A DNA stretch of 54,960 nucleotides, taken from the IMG/VR virus record IMGVR_UViG_3300020172_002489, positions 1-54,960 of that record, one strand, 5' to 3'. Position 1 is the stretch's first letter. Each line of letters starts with the position of its first letter. The DNA is from a virus. The notes beneath the pieces are model-generated. The model was not told the DNA's origin, searched no databases, and saw only the letters and a program-made list of their open reading frames with translations. Positions 1-7,984 of this stretch are shown here, piece by piece. Position numbers and translations under genes: made by a program.

Positions 1-2
1 AG

Positions 3-632
3 AATGTCCAAACTATCTACGCTAACGATGATGCATTTGAATTCTTTGGTGGGACGGTATCGGCAAGAAATCTATACGCATTCGCAACCGCAGATGATGA
101 TTTTGATTTTGATTTTGGATATACGGGAACAATCACAAATGGTGTGGCAAAGAGAGACCCACAATTCGTAGATAGTGGTGATGCTGGAAACGGTGTTGAA
201 TGTGATAACGATGGAACGGGTTCACCTGCACAACCATACACACATCCAAAACTTTACAATATGGTTTTAGTTGGTCCGAATGTATCTACTGCATTGGCAA
301 ACCATAATTTAGGTTTGAGATTTAGGAGAGCAACTCAATTCACAATGAAGAATAGTGTAATTTGGGGATGGATGAAAGGTGGATTAAGTTTGGAAAGTAA
401 TGAAACGGCACAATTCGTAAAAGATGGAGTTTCAGTATTTGAAAACAATTCAGTAGGAACATTTAATCCTACCTTAAACTTTATCAGTAAAGCAACTACA
501 ATCCTAACAAATGATCAATTGAAAACATTAGCACTTTCAAAGAGTAATAAAGAAATAACTAATGTACTCGCAGATTTGGATAAACCAATTTGGAGTAATG
601 GATGGACTAGGTTCCCATCTAAAGGTAATTAA
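3..632 (+). CDS. C-terminal part of a Bacteroidetes-type surface/secreted repeat protein (5' end outside window)
   Basis: The frame is open from the left edge, so the gene is truncated by the window; an internal ATG at 144 is not a credible start because the conserved sequence begins before it. Visible motifs are YANDDAFEFFGGTV, DDDFDFDFGYTG and GVECDNDGTG followed by a Pro-rich TRP-like segment. From memory of the family, this pattern is typical of secreted or outer-membrane hypothetical proteins of Bacteroidetes, probably beta-helical. In a phage it is most simply a tail or fibre domain that touches the host surface. A strong terminator follows directly. Function is inferred; the family resemblance is fairly secure. 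Confidence 0.7.
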   Translation, partial: NVQTIYANDDAFEFFGGTVSARNLYAFATADDDFDFDFGYTGTITNGVAKRDPQFVDSGDAGNGVECDNDGTGSPAQPYTHPKLYNMVLVGPNVSTALANHNLGLRFRRATQFTMKNSVIWGWMKGGLSLESNETAQFVKDGVSVFENNSVGTFNPTLNFISKATTILTNDQLKTLALSKSNKEITNVLADLDKPIWSNGWTRFPSKGN

Positions 633-635
633 ATT

Positions 636-662
636 AAAAGGGAGTATTTACTCCCTTTTTTT
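636..662 (+). terminator. Rho-independent terminator
   Basis: A perfect 11-bp stem, AAAAGGGAGTA (636-646) pairing with TACTCCCTTTT (649-659), has a very short loop and runs into a T tract. It starts 4 bases after the stop of the preceding gene and ends that transcript before the baseplate block. Confidence 0.85.
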
Positions 663-688
663 ATTTACAATACAAAATCCATAAAAGG

Positions 689-700
689 TATATTTATATA
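689..700 (+). promoter_or_regulatory. late-type promoter motif TATATTTATATA
   Basis: Exact copy of the motif recurring upstream of late genes in this window. It lies just after a terminator and 20 bases before the start at 721, so it probably begins the baseplate transcript. Promoter activity is inferred from position and recurrence. Confidence 0.6.
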
Positions 701-720
701 AAGAATAAAACCGAATAAAA

Positions 721-1356
721 ATGGATAGTAAAAAATTAGCAAAGTTAATTCAAATAATTGTAGAAGCGGAAGTTGCTAAAAAACAAGAACATTTTCTAAC
801 TAAAATTTTTCCAAAGATTTTAGAGGAAGAAGTTAATGCCAAAATGGTAAAACTTTTAAAAGAAACAAAAAGTAAAACTCCGATTCAAACTACAACTAAA
901 ACAAAAGAATTAGACCCTTTTGCTCTTGCAGAATCTGTCTTACAAAAAGAAAGACAACAAACTCAAAATAAACCAACAAAAGAGTTTACAAAAAATCCGG
1001 TATTGAATGAAATACTAAATCAAACACAACCATTTAGTTCTGCTCAAAGAAGTGGGCTTGGTGGTGGTACTTCAATTTTAGATACATACCAACAACCGAT
1101 TCAAGAAGCAGCATCTTATGTTCCTTCTTATATGGATGCAGAACCTGATATTGATGAAACATTTACATTTAATAATCCAGTAACTGCACAAGTAGGCTTG
1201 GGTGCTATGAGAAATCAAATGGCAGAAAAGATGGGTTATGGTGATTTCGGTGGAGGTGCTCAACGAGGTGGTTTAGGTGTTAAAACTGGAAACGAAGCAT
1301 TAGATAAAGCATTAAACCGAGATTATTCTCAATTAGTTAAGAGGTTCAATAAGTAA
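721..1356 (+). CDS. hypothetical virion-region protein upstream of gp25
   Basis: The 211-aa protein is not recognised. Residues 1-50 are charged and helical (rich in K, E, L, I). The middle, about 55-100, is rich in Lys, Thr and Gln and likely disordered. The C-terminal third is Gly-rich with segments such as QRSGLGGG and GGGAQRGGLG. It is the first gene after a terminator and late-type motif and ends 2 bases before gp25, so it is very likely co-expressed with the baseplate genes. A structural, assembly or scaffolding role is an inference from location only. Confidence 0.75.
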   Translation: MDSKKLAKLIQIIVEAEVAKKQEHFLTKIFPKILEEEVNAKMVKLLKETKSKTPIQTTTKTKELDPFALAESVLQKERQQTQNKPTKEFTKNPVLNEILNQTQPFSSAQRSGLGGGTSILDTYQQPIQEAASYVPSYMDAEPDIDETFTFNNPVTAQVGLGAMRNQMAEKMGYGDFGGGAQRGGLGVKTGNEALDKALNRDYSQLVKRFNK

Positions 1357-1358
1357 TA

Positions 1359-1793
1359 ATGGCATATGTAATTGGAAATAGAATTGTAAAAGATTCGGAT
1401 GAAGAATTTCAATCAAACGCTTATGGTATTAAATTACCAGTAAAAACTGGTATTAATGGATATTTCGAGCAGGCGTTTACATCATACGAACAAGCTAAAT
1501 CCAATTTAAGAAATCTATTGACAACCAAAAAAGGTGAACGAATAATGCAACCTGAATTTGGAAGTGGATTACACACTTTATTATTTGAACCAATGACATC
1601 TGAATTCGAACAAAGTTTACAAGATACTATAACTGATACTGTGAATTTTTGGTTACCTTATATAACAATCGAAGAAATTGATGTTGAGATGACCGATGAA
1701 ATGAAAGATAGAAATTATGCTCAAATGAGTATTACATTTTCGGTTGGTAATCAAATAGAAACCGATACGGTAACTTTTACAATACAAGGATAA
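1359..1793 (+). CDS. 25: baseplate wedge subunit gp25
   Basis: This 144-aa protein matches T4 gp25 (132 aa), a lysozyme-fold wedge component shared by contractile tails and type VI secretion. The signature lies at about residues 46-72: an NLL.TKKGER segment followed by MQPEFGSGLHTLLFEP. It is followed by gp6 after 6 bases, the expected T4-type order. It helps join the central hub to the wedge and takes part in starting sheath assembly. It has no strong Shine-Dalgarno sequence; the start is set by the TAATAATG junction with the previous gene. Confidence 0.93.
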   Translation: MAYVIGNRIVKDSDEEFQSNAYGIKLPVKTGINGYFEQAFTSYEQAKSNLRNLLTTKKGERIMQPEFGSGLHTLLFEPMTSEFEQSLQDTITDTVNFWLPYITIEEIDVEMTDEMKDRNYAQMSITFSVGNQIETDTVTFTIQG

Positions 1794-1799
1794 TTTAAA

Positions 1800-3818
1800 A
1801 TGGCACTAAATTCTATTATAAAAAAATCAAATAAGGGTAGAGATATAAAATATCTGAATAGAGATTTTACATCTTTTAGAGATAATTTAATTGAATACTC
1901 TAAAACATATTTTCCTCAAACTTATTCTGATTTTAATGAGGCTTCACCTGGTATGCTATTTATTGAAATGGCATCATACATAGGGGATGTACTATCTTAT
2001 TACACAGATGATTCTTTAAAAGAATCATTAATGTTATATGCCGAAGATAGAGAAAATGTTGTTGCCCTTGCCAATTATTTGGGATATAAACCAAAAGTTA
2101 TATCACCTGCAATTGTAAAATTATCAGTTTACCAATTAGTTCCAAGTAGAAGAAAAGTAAATTCGGGTACCGATTACGAACCTCATTCGGATTACTACCT
2201 TCGTATAAAAGAAGGTATGTTATGTGAATCAACAAATGGTATTACATTTAGAACTACCGAACTTTTAGATTTTGCATCCGATTACGAACGAGAAGTTAGT
2301 GTGTATAGTAGAGCAACCGATGGGTCTCCTGAATACTATCTTGTTAAAAAATATGTGAACGCTATTTCTGGTCGTGTTAGAAGTGTAACTGTTAATTTTG
2401 GAAACACTCCACAACAATTTTCAAAAATAAGTATTGCAGATATTGATGTAATTGATGTATACGATGTTCGTGATTCAAATGGTAATAAGTGGTACGAAGT
2501 TCCATATTTGGCTCAGGAAATGGTTTATATAGATTATCCAAACTCCGAACAAACTGATAAAGATTTAGTACAATTTAAAGATTCAGTACCAAATGTTTTA
2601 AAGTTAATAAAAACATCTCGTAGATTTGTCAAACAAGTAAATTCCGATAATACAACTACAATAGTTTTTGGTGGTGGAACTACTACGAGTGATGAAACTT
2701 TAATTCCAAATTTTAAAAATGTGGGATTAGGACTTAACTCATCAATTAATAAGTTGGGTTCATCATTTGACCCTGCAAATTTTCTTAAAACTAACACATA
2801 CGGTCAAGCACCAACTGGTCAACTTACCGTTTCATATTTAGTAGGTGGTGGTATAAATTCAAATGTTGGTGTTGGTACTATTACTAAAATAGAATCAATA
2901 TCATTTGATGATGACATAACTGCTTTTCAAAATAATACAAATATTTACAATGTAGTAAAACAATCAGTGGCAATAGATAATGAATTTACAGCAACAGGCG
3001 GTAGAGGTCCTGAAACTATTGAAGAAATCAGAGAAAATGCTTTAGCAAACTTTGGTTCACAAAACCGAGCCGTAACTCGTAAAGATTATCAAGTACGAGC
3101 ACTATCATTACCTGCAAAATATGGTGGAATCGCAAAAGCATATTGTGCACCCGATGGAGAGTTGGATAATAATTCACCATCTTCTATTCTTGCAAATCCT
3201 GATGTATTAGATGAGTTTACTGGATTAGTTACAGATTTAAAAAATAAAGATTTAACACAAGATGCGATTAAAGAAGAAGTTCAAAAATTCTTAATCGGTA
3301 AGAAAAATAATATACAAGAAAAAAATAACCCATTTGCAATTAATTTATATGTTTTAGGATACGATTCAAACAAAAATTTGGCAACACTTAATAGAGCTGT
3401 TAAAGAAAATCTAAAAACATATATGAACGAATATCGTTTATTAACTGATGGTGTAAATCTATTAGATGGATTTATTATAAACATTGGGGTGGATTTTGAA
3501 ATTAGAGTTTATGGTGGATATAATAAAAGAGAAGTTCTAACTCGTTGTATTTCCGAACTACAGCAATACTTTAATATCGATAATTGGACATTTAATATGC
3601 CAATTAATATTTCCGAAGTTGAATTATTAATTGCAGGTGTAGAAGGAGTTCAATCGGTTCCAAAATGTGAAATTGTAAATAAATGTTTAGGTAATTATTC
3701 TAAAAATTCTTACAATATTCAAGCAGCAACAAAGGGGAAAATGGTGTATCCATCATTAGACCCTTCAATATTTGAAGTTAAGTTTCCAAATCAAGATATA
3801 AAGGGGAGGGCTATTTAA
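1800..3818 (+). CDS. 6: baseplate wedge subunit gp6
   Basis: At 672 aa it is close to T4 gp6 (660 aa) and belongs to the gp6/baseplate J-like family. Visible features are an N-terminal YLNRDFTSFRDNLIEYSK segment, SPGMLFIEMASYIGDVLSYY near residue 55, and a central TGGRGPETIEEIRENA segment near residue 400 followed by AVTRKDYQ, the hallmark of the J-like core. In T4 gp6 dimers form the inner ring that links neighbouring wedges. It lies directly after gp25, and its stop codon overlaps the start of the next gene. Confidence 0.92.
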   Translation: MALNSIIKKSNKGRDIKYLNRDFTSFRDNLIEYSKTYFPQTYSDFNEASPGMLFIEMASYIGDVLSYYTDDSLKESLMLYAEDRENVVALANYLGYKPKVISPAIVKLSVYQLVPSRRKVNSGTDYEPHSDYYLRIKEGMLCESTNGITFRTTELLDFASDYEREVSVYSRATDGSPEYYLVKKYVNAISGRVRSVTVNFGNTPQQFSKISIADIDVIDVYDVRDSNGNKWYEVPYLAQEMVYIDYPNSEQTDKDLVQFKDSVPNVLKLIKTSRRFVKQVNSDNTTTIVFGGGTTTSDETLIPNFKNVGLGLNSSINKLGSSFDPANFLKTNTYGQAPTGQLTVSYLVGGGINSNVGVGTITKIESISFDDDITAFQNNTNIYNVVKQSVAIDNEFTATGGRGPETIEEIRENALANFGSQNRAVTRKDYQVRALSLPAKYGGIAKAYCAPDGELDNNSPSSILANPDVLDEFTGLVTDLKNKDLTQDAIKEEVQKFLIGKKNNIQEKNNPFAINLYVLGYDSNKNLATLNRAVKENLKTYMNEYRLLTDGVNLLDGFIINIGVDFEIRVYGGYNKREVLTRCISELQQYFNIDNWTFNMPINISEVELLIAGVEGVQSVPKCEIVNKCLGNYSKNSYNIQAATKGKMVYPSLDPSIFEVKFPNQDIKGRAI

Positions 3819-4879
3819 TGTATTATTTTTTAACTGCATCAAAAGATGCATCTATATATTTACAACAACCAACCCAGAATACTGGATTAGATGAAATATT
3901 AGAAGTTTCTAAAACTTATTATGGAACTATAAAGGATGTTGCTCGTTCATTTATTCAATTTGATTTAACTAATTTTTCGTCATCAATAGTAAGTGGTCAA
4001 ATAACGATGAGTTCTGCTGAACTTATTTTACACGAAGCGGAATCATCAGAAATTCCATTATCTTATACTATTTTTGCACATCCAGTTTCTCAATCATGGG
4101 AAATGGGTATAGGTACTCGTTTTAATGAAATTTCAGGAGATGGTATAACATGGAATCATAAATCAACTAATACTAATTGGTTATTAGCAGATTCACTTTC
4201 ATTGGATTCTACTAGTTCTTATAATGGTAGAGGTGGCACTTGGTATACTGCATCACAAACAACTCAAGCATTCGATTATGAATCATCTGATTTAGTAATG
4301 AATGTAAAAAATACAATTCAATTGTGGTTGAGTGGTTCACTGCCAAATAATGGTTTTATTATTAAATACGATTCATCGTATGAGAATGATTCAAATGATT
4401 ATGGTCAATTAAAATTCTTCTCTAAAGAAACTAATACAATATATCAACCAAAGTTAAGAATTGGATGGGATGATTCTAGTTTTACAACTGGGTCACTTAT
4501 CGAACTTACATCTGATGATATTCATGTAACATTTAAACGATTAAAGAGCAAATATAAACAAGGTAGTAAACCTGAAATTAGAGTTTTTGGCAGAGAAAAA
4601 TATCCACTAAAAACTTATACTGATTACTACACATATAATGATTTAAAATACTTACCATCAACAACATATTACCAAATCAGAGATGTTGTCACCGATGAAA
4701 TAGTAGTTCCATTTAGCGATTACTCGAAAGTTAGTTGTGATTCTAATGGTAACTTTTTTAAGTTAAATTTACAAAATTGGGAACCGAATAGAGAATATTA
4801 TATAGAAATAAAAATTGATAGAGATGGTGTAATCGAATACTTCTCTGATAAAGATTTAACATTCTTAGTAGAAAAATAA
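3818..4879 (+). CDS. virion protein with DNRLRE-like beta-sandwich domain
   Basis: A 353-aa protein that starts within the gp6 stop codon and ends within the next start, so it belongs to the baseplate operon. Residues 1-195 resemble DNRLRE/CBM96-type beta-sandwich modules: a DASIY start, an ARSFIQFDLT strand, SAELILHEAE, a central SWEMG..W segment and a closing G.FIIKYD strand. The C-terminal 120 residues (about 235-353) look like a second beta-rich domain rich in Tyr. These modules often bind carbohydrate or decorate tails. The baseplate/tail role is inferred from position; the domain call is moderate. Confidence 0.7.
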   Translation: MYYFLTASKDASIYLQQPTQNTGLDEILEVSKTYYGTIKDVARSFIQFDLTNFSSSIVSGQITMSSAELILHEAESSEIPLSYTIFAHPVSQSWEMGIGTRFNEISGDGITWNHKSTNTNWLLADSLSLDSTSSYNGRGGTWYTASQTTQAFDYESSDLVMNVKNTIQLWLSGSLPNNGFIIKYDSSYENDSNDYGQLKFFSKETNTIYQPKLRIGWDDSSFTTGSLIELTSDDIHVTFKRLKSKYKQGSKPEIRVFGREKYPLKTYTDYYTYNDLKYLPSTTYYQIRDVVTDEIVVPFSDYSKVSCDSNGNFFKLNLQNWEPNREYYIEIKIDRDGVIEYFSDKDLTFLVEK

Positions 4880-5922
4880 TGGCATTAAGTAACGAATTTA
4901 TATTATCAGAACTTATAAAAAGTGGTTCATCTGCATTAAAGCAAGAAACTACACCAGATGGAACTATCGTTGTTAATACAGCAATAGATACTGATGGTTC
5001 TACGTTCGGTTATGTTGAAAGACCAATTTATAATAACGAACAACTTGTTAAAGCTGTAGATACCGTTGTAGATGAGTTAATAGGTCCTCCTGAAAAAGAA
5101 GCACCTGCAGTAGTGTTAAAAACTATTTACGATGATTTACGAAAATTATATAATCAGGCTTTAAATGATATACAAGATTTACAAGAACAAATAGATCAAT
5201 TACTTGTAGAAAACGAAACACTTAGAACGAATATAGAACAATTACAAATTCAAATAGATTTAGAAAAATTATTAAAATCATCTGCTGAAAATGAAAGGGA
5301 TGCAACAAATCAAGTATTACAATCAGTAACATTAGATTTACAATCTGCACTTTCTAAAGGTGTTAAAGAGGCTATAGAGAGAGTTTCACGAGAAGCATCT
5401 CTACAAGGTTTACTTGCTGAAAAAGAAGCATTTATAGCTTTACAAGAAGAATCAAAAAGTACAATTGATAGAGCAAATAATACCATTGCAACAATTCAAG
5501 ATAATTTAGTTGCTGCTCAAAATAACTTTGCAGATGCTGCTAATGCACTCAATGAAAGAAATAGTGAAGGAAGGGGTACTATCATTTGTACTGAAATGTA
5601 TAATCAAGGATTCATGCCACAATTCATTTATGACATGGATTCGAAATTCGGTGATATTGTACTTCAGAAAAATCCTGAAATTATGTATGGGTATTGGATA
5701 TGGGCACAACCGATTGTTAATAAACTAAAAACATCCAAATCTTTTTCTAAATTTGTTTACAATTATTTTGTTAAAGATTGGTCAGAATACATGGCGTATG
5801 AAATGGGTGTTTTACCAAAACAAAATTACAAAGGAAAATTCTTACACAAATTCGGTGAGAAGTTTTCAATTTTAGTATATAAAGTGTTTGCAAATAAGAA
5901 CAAACAAGTATCATGGCAATAA
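4879..5922 (+). CDS. coiled-coil tail structural protein
   Basis: The 347-aa protein has a long heptad-rich helix at about residues 80-225 (Leu/Ile with Gln, Glu and Asn), a likely trimeric or dimeric coiled coil. The C-terminal domain from about residue 230 starts GRGTIICTEMYNQGF and contains GYWIWAQPIV and YMAYEMGVL, a module I recall at the ends of several phage tail-fibre and structural proteins. Its start overlaps the stop of the previous gene, and its end overlaps the next gene by 10 bases. It is probably a baseplate-attached fibre or connector; the exact role is unknown. Confidence 0.7.
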   Translation: MALSNEFILSELIKSGSSALKQETTPDGTIVVNTAIDTDGSTFGYVERPIYNNEQLVKAVDTVVDELIGPPEKEAPAVVLKTIYDDLRKLYNQALNDIQDLQEQIDQLLVENETLRTNIEQLQIQIDLEKLLKSSAENERDATNQVLQSVTLDLQSALSKGVKEAIERVSREASLQGLLAEKEAFIALQEESKSTIDRANNTIATIQDNLVAAQNNFADAANALNERNSEGRGTIICTEMYNQGFMPQFIYDMDSKFGDIVLQKNPEIMYGYWIWAQPIVNKLKTSKSFSKFVYNYFVKDWSEYMAYEMGVLPKQNYKGKFLHKFGEKFSILVYKVFANKNKQVSWQ

Positions 5923-7409
5923 AAGGATTTAAAGAGATAGTAGATAAAAAAGGGTATAAGGTAAATGCCAAAGATAGAGCCATTTTCGAAAGAGAAATTG
6001 GTAAATCATACTTTGGTCTTGGTATATCCGATACGATTGAATTTATTGTGTATGATTCTAACAATAATCAGTTACCACAAGGAGATTCAGGACAGTTAGT
6101 TAGATATATTCCGTTAGATATTGAAAACATTAGAAAATATTTTTTAATCACTCAAAACCCATCAAACATGAAAATGAATGGTGCAAGTGAGTATATTATT
6201 GATATAGAAAAACTTATTACCGAGGCAGGGTATTCTAATGGTATTTTTAAAAGTCAAGTAACTTTATTAAACAGAAGAGTTGGGTCAGAAACAATTGATA
6301 AAGATAAATTATGGATTCATGAAATATCACCATCTCGTACTGAAATTCGTGTATTACCATTAGAGGATGAAAACGAAATGGTTTATGATGATTTGCAAAA
6401 AAGATTGAATATTATGCTAAACGGTAAAGACTTTAGAGATGATACTATCTATTTTGTAAAATCTATGGTAGAATCAATTAAGGTTGAAGATGTATTAAAA
6501 ACATTTTTAACATTAAATGGAAGGGTAACCTCGGGTGAAAATTATGTAAAATTAATTCAATCAGAATTTAAAATACAAAATTGGGAATTATTTGTAAATC
6601 AAATTAAAGAAAAATTAATCGAAGGTGCTCAGTATTTTGTTGAAAACAAAGATTGGAATATCTCATCAAATAATTATGGAAAACCACTTTCTACTCCAAG
6701 GGATTTAGAACTTTCGGTAGCCAAAATAGTAGAAACCTTAAATTCAATTCTAATAAAAGTAATTGATAAATATCTACCAAAAAGAACATATCAGGAAGAA
6801 AATATCTTAACTTTAGATGAGCAAATAACATTAGATGAAGTAAAACAACTTTTAAAAACGGTTACATCAGGAACCAAATATGATACTGATGCGTTTGATA
6901 ATTCTGAATTTGTTGTAAAGGGTTGTACCAATCCTAATGCTAAAAACTACAATCCTCTTGCAAAAGAAGACGATGGTAGTTGTGTATTTGAAACCAACAC
7001 TACAATAATTGCTAACCCAACTCCTACAACCGAACTCGTAACAAAAACTTGGTATGGTTGGAAAGATGGTTCAACTGCTAAATATGTAAATGAATCAGGT
7101 GGACAAATGCAAAAATTTAATGAGTATGATAAATTTACCTTAAAATATTATGAAGGTTCTATTAAATTAACAGAAGGAAGTGATATTAGAGATACTCCAA
7201 AACCTGTGGGTAGTACATCATCATCTACTCCTATCAACGAACAAGGAGGAGATGGTAGTCAATTTGGTCCAACTACAACAACTGGAGGGGCAAGTGGTCC
7301 AACAACTACAACTGGAGATGGTGCTATCGAGATAACACCTGGTGAATTTAGAAATCAAGGAGTCGGATTAGCAAGGGGATCAAGACCTACTGGTGGAGCA
7401 AAACAATAA
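5913..7409 (+). CDS. baseplate/tail structural protein with DDGSC motif and shared C-terminal tail
   Basis: The 498-aa N-terminal region (to about residue 330) is a conserved-looking phage structural module with a SPSRTEIRVLPL segment near residue 145. Residues 337-357 carry a GCTNPNAKNYNP...DDGSC motif with paired cysteines, a pattern common in Bacteroidetes secreted proteins. The end is low complexity with two GPTTTTG repeats, then a GAIEITPGEFRNQG tail that is repeated almost exactly at the end of the next gene. It is translated from an ATG inside the previous gene. The tail role is inferred from location. Confidence 0.72.
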   Translation: MAIKGFKEIVDKKGYKVNAKDRAIFEREIGKSYFGLGISDTIEFIVYDSNNNQLPQGDSGQLVRYIPLDIENIRKYFLITQNPSNMKMNGASEYIIDIEKLITEAGYSNGIFKSQVTLLNRRVGSETIDKDKLWIHEISPSRTEIRVLPLEDENEMVYDDLQKRLNIMLNGKDFRDDTIYFVKSMVESIKVEDVLKTFLTLNGRVTSGENYVKLIQSEFKIQNWELFVNQIKEKLIEGAQYFVENKDWNISSNNYGKPLSTPRDLELSVAKIVETLNSILIKVIDKYLPKRTYQEENILTLDEQITLDEVKQLLKTVTSGTKYDTDAFDNSEFVVKGCTNPNAKNYNPLAKEDDGSCVFETNTTIIANPTPTTELVTKTWYGWKDGSTAKYVNESGGQMQKFNEYDKFTLKYYEGSIKLTEGSDIRDTPKPVGSTSSSTPINEQGGDGSQFGPTTTTGGASGPTTTTGDGAIEITPGEFRNQGVGLARGSRPTGGAKQ

Positions 7410-7420
7410 AAAAATAATAA

Positions 7421-7432
7421 AATATTTATATA
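7421..7432 (+). promoter_or_regulatory. late-type promoter motif (AATATTTATATA)
   Basis: One-base variant of the window's recurring TATATTTATATA motif, 15 bases before the start at 7448 and 11 bases after the preceding stop. Promoter function is inferred. Confidence 0.5.
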
Positions 7433-7447
7433 AAAGAAATTAATATA

Positions 7448-7972
7448 ATGACAGTAGTAGATACCTCAAGATTGAATGAAAGTTTTGAACCAAGTAATAC
7501 CGATGTAGATGGAACCAGCAATTCCGGTGAAACCACTACTACCACCGTTACTAATACGACAGGTGCAGTTACGAATGTACCTACGAGTAGAACAATTTCT
7601 TTTACAATAACATCATCACCAATTGGTGCAAGTATTTTACTTGGTGGGGTTGATACTAAATTTATTACACCTCATGTTATGAAATTCGAAGAAACTGAAT
7701 TACTAACCCCAAAAATTATTACAGTAGTTAATGGTACAAACAATTCACAAGAAACATATATTCTTTCATCTGAAGTAGTAACTAACACAATTGGAAATAA
7801 TACTAGTGTTGGTAGAGGTACTTCGGCGGGTGAAGGAACTACCGGTGGAGGTGGTGCTGGTCCAACTACCACAACAGGAGAAGGGGCAATTGAGATAACA
7901 CCTGGTCAATTTAGAGATCAAGGATTTGGATTAGCGAGAGGTGCTAGACCTACAAATAATGCACAACAATAA
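7448..7972 (+). CDS. PEGA-like domain protein with duplicated C-terminal tail
   Basis: A 174-aa protein. Residues 1-45 are Thr/Ser-rich. Residues about 55-100 resemble a PEGA domain, a small beta domain usually found on cell surfaces: SFTITSSPIGASILLGG then a TP.v.kf segment. The last 40 residues (GPTTTTGEGAIEITPG..., GLARGARPT) nearly duplicate the tail of the previous protein. It has its own late-type motif upstream. It is probably a small virion component; the common tail suggests that both proteins attach to the same partner. Function is unknown. Confidence 0.7.
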   Translation: MTVVDTSRLNESFEPSNTDVDGTSNSGETTTTTVTNTTGAVTNVPTSRTISFTITSSPIGASILLGGVDTKFITPHVMKFEETELLTPKIITVVNGTNNSQETYILSSEVVTNTIGNNTSVGRGTSAGEGTTGGGGAGPTTTTGEGAIEITPGQFRDQGFGLARGARPTNNAQQ

Positions 7973-7984
7973 ATACGATAATAA

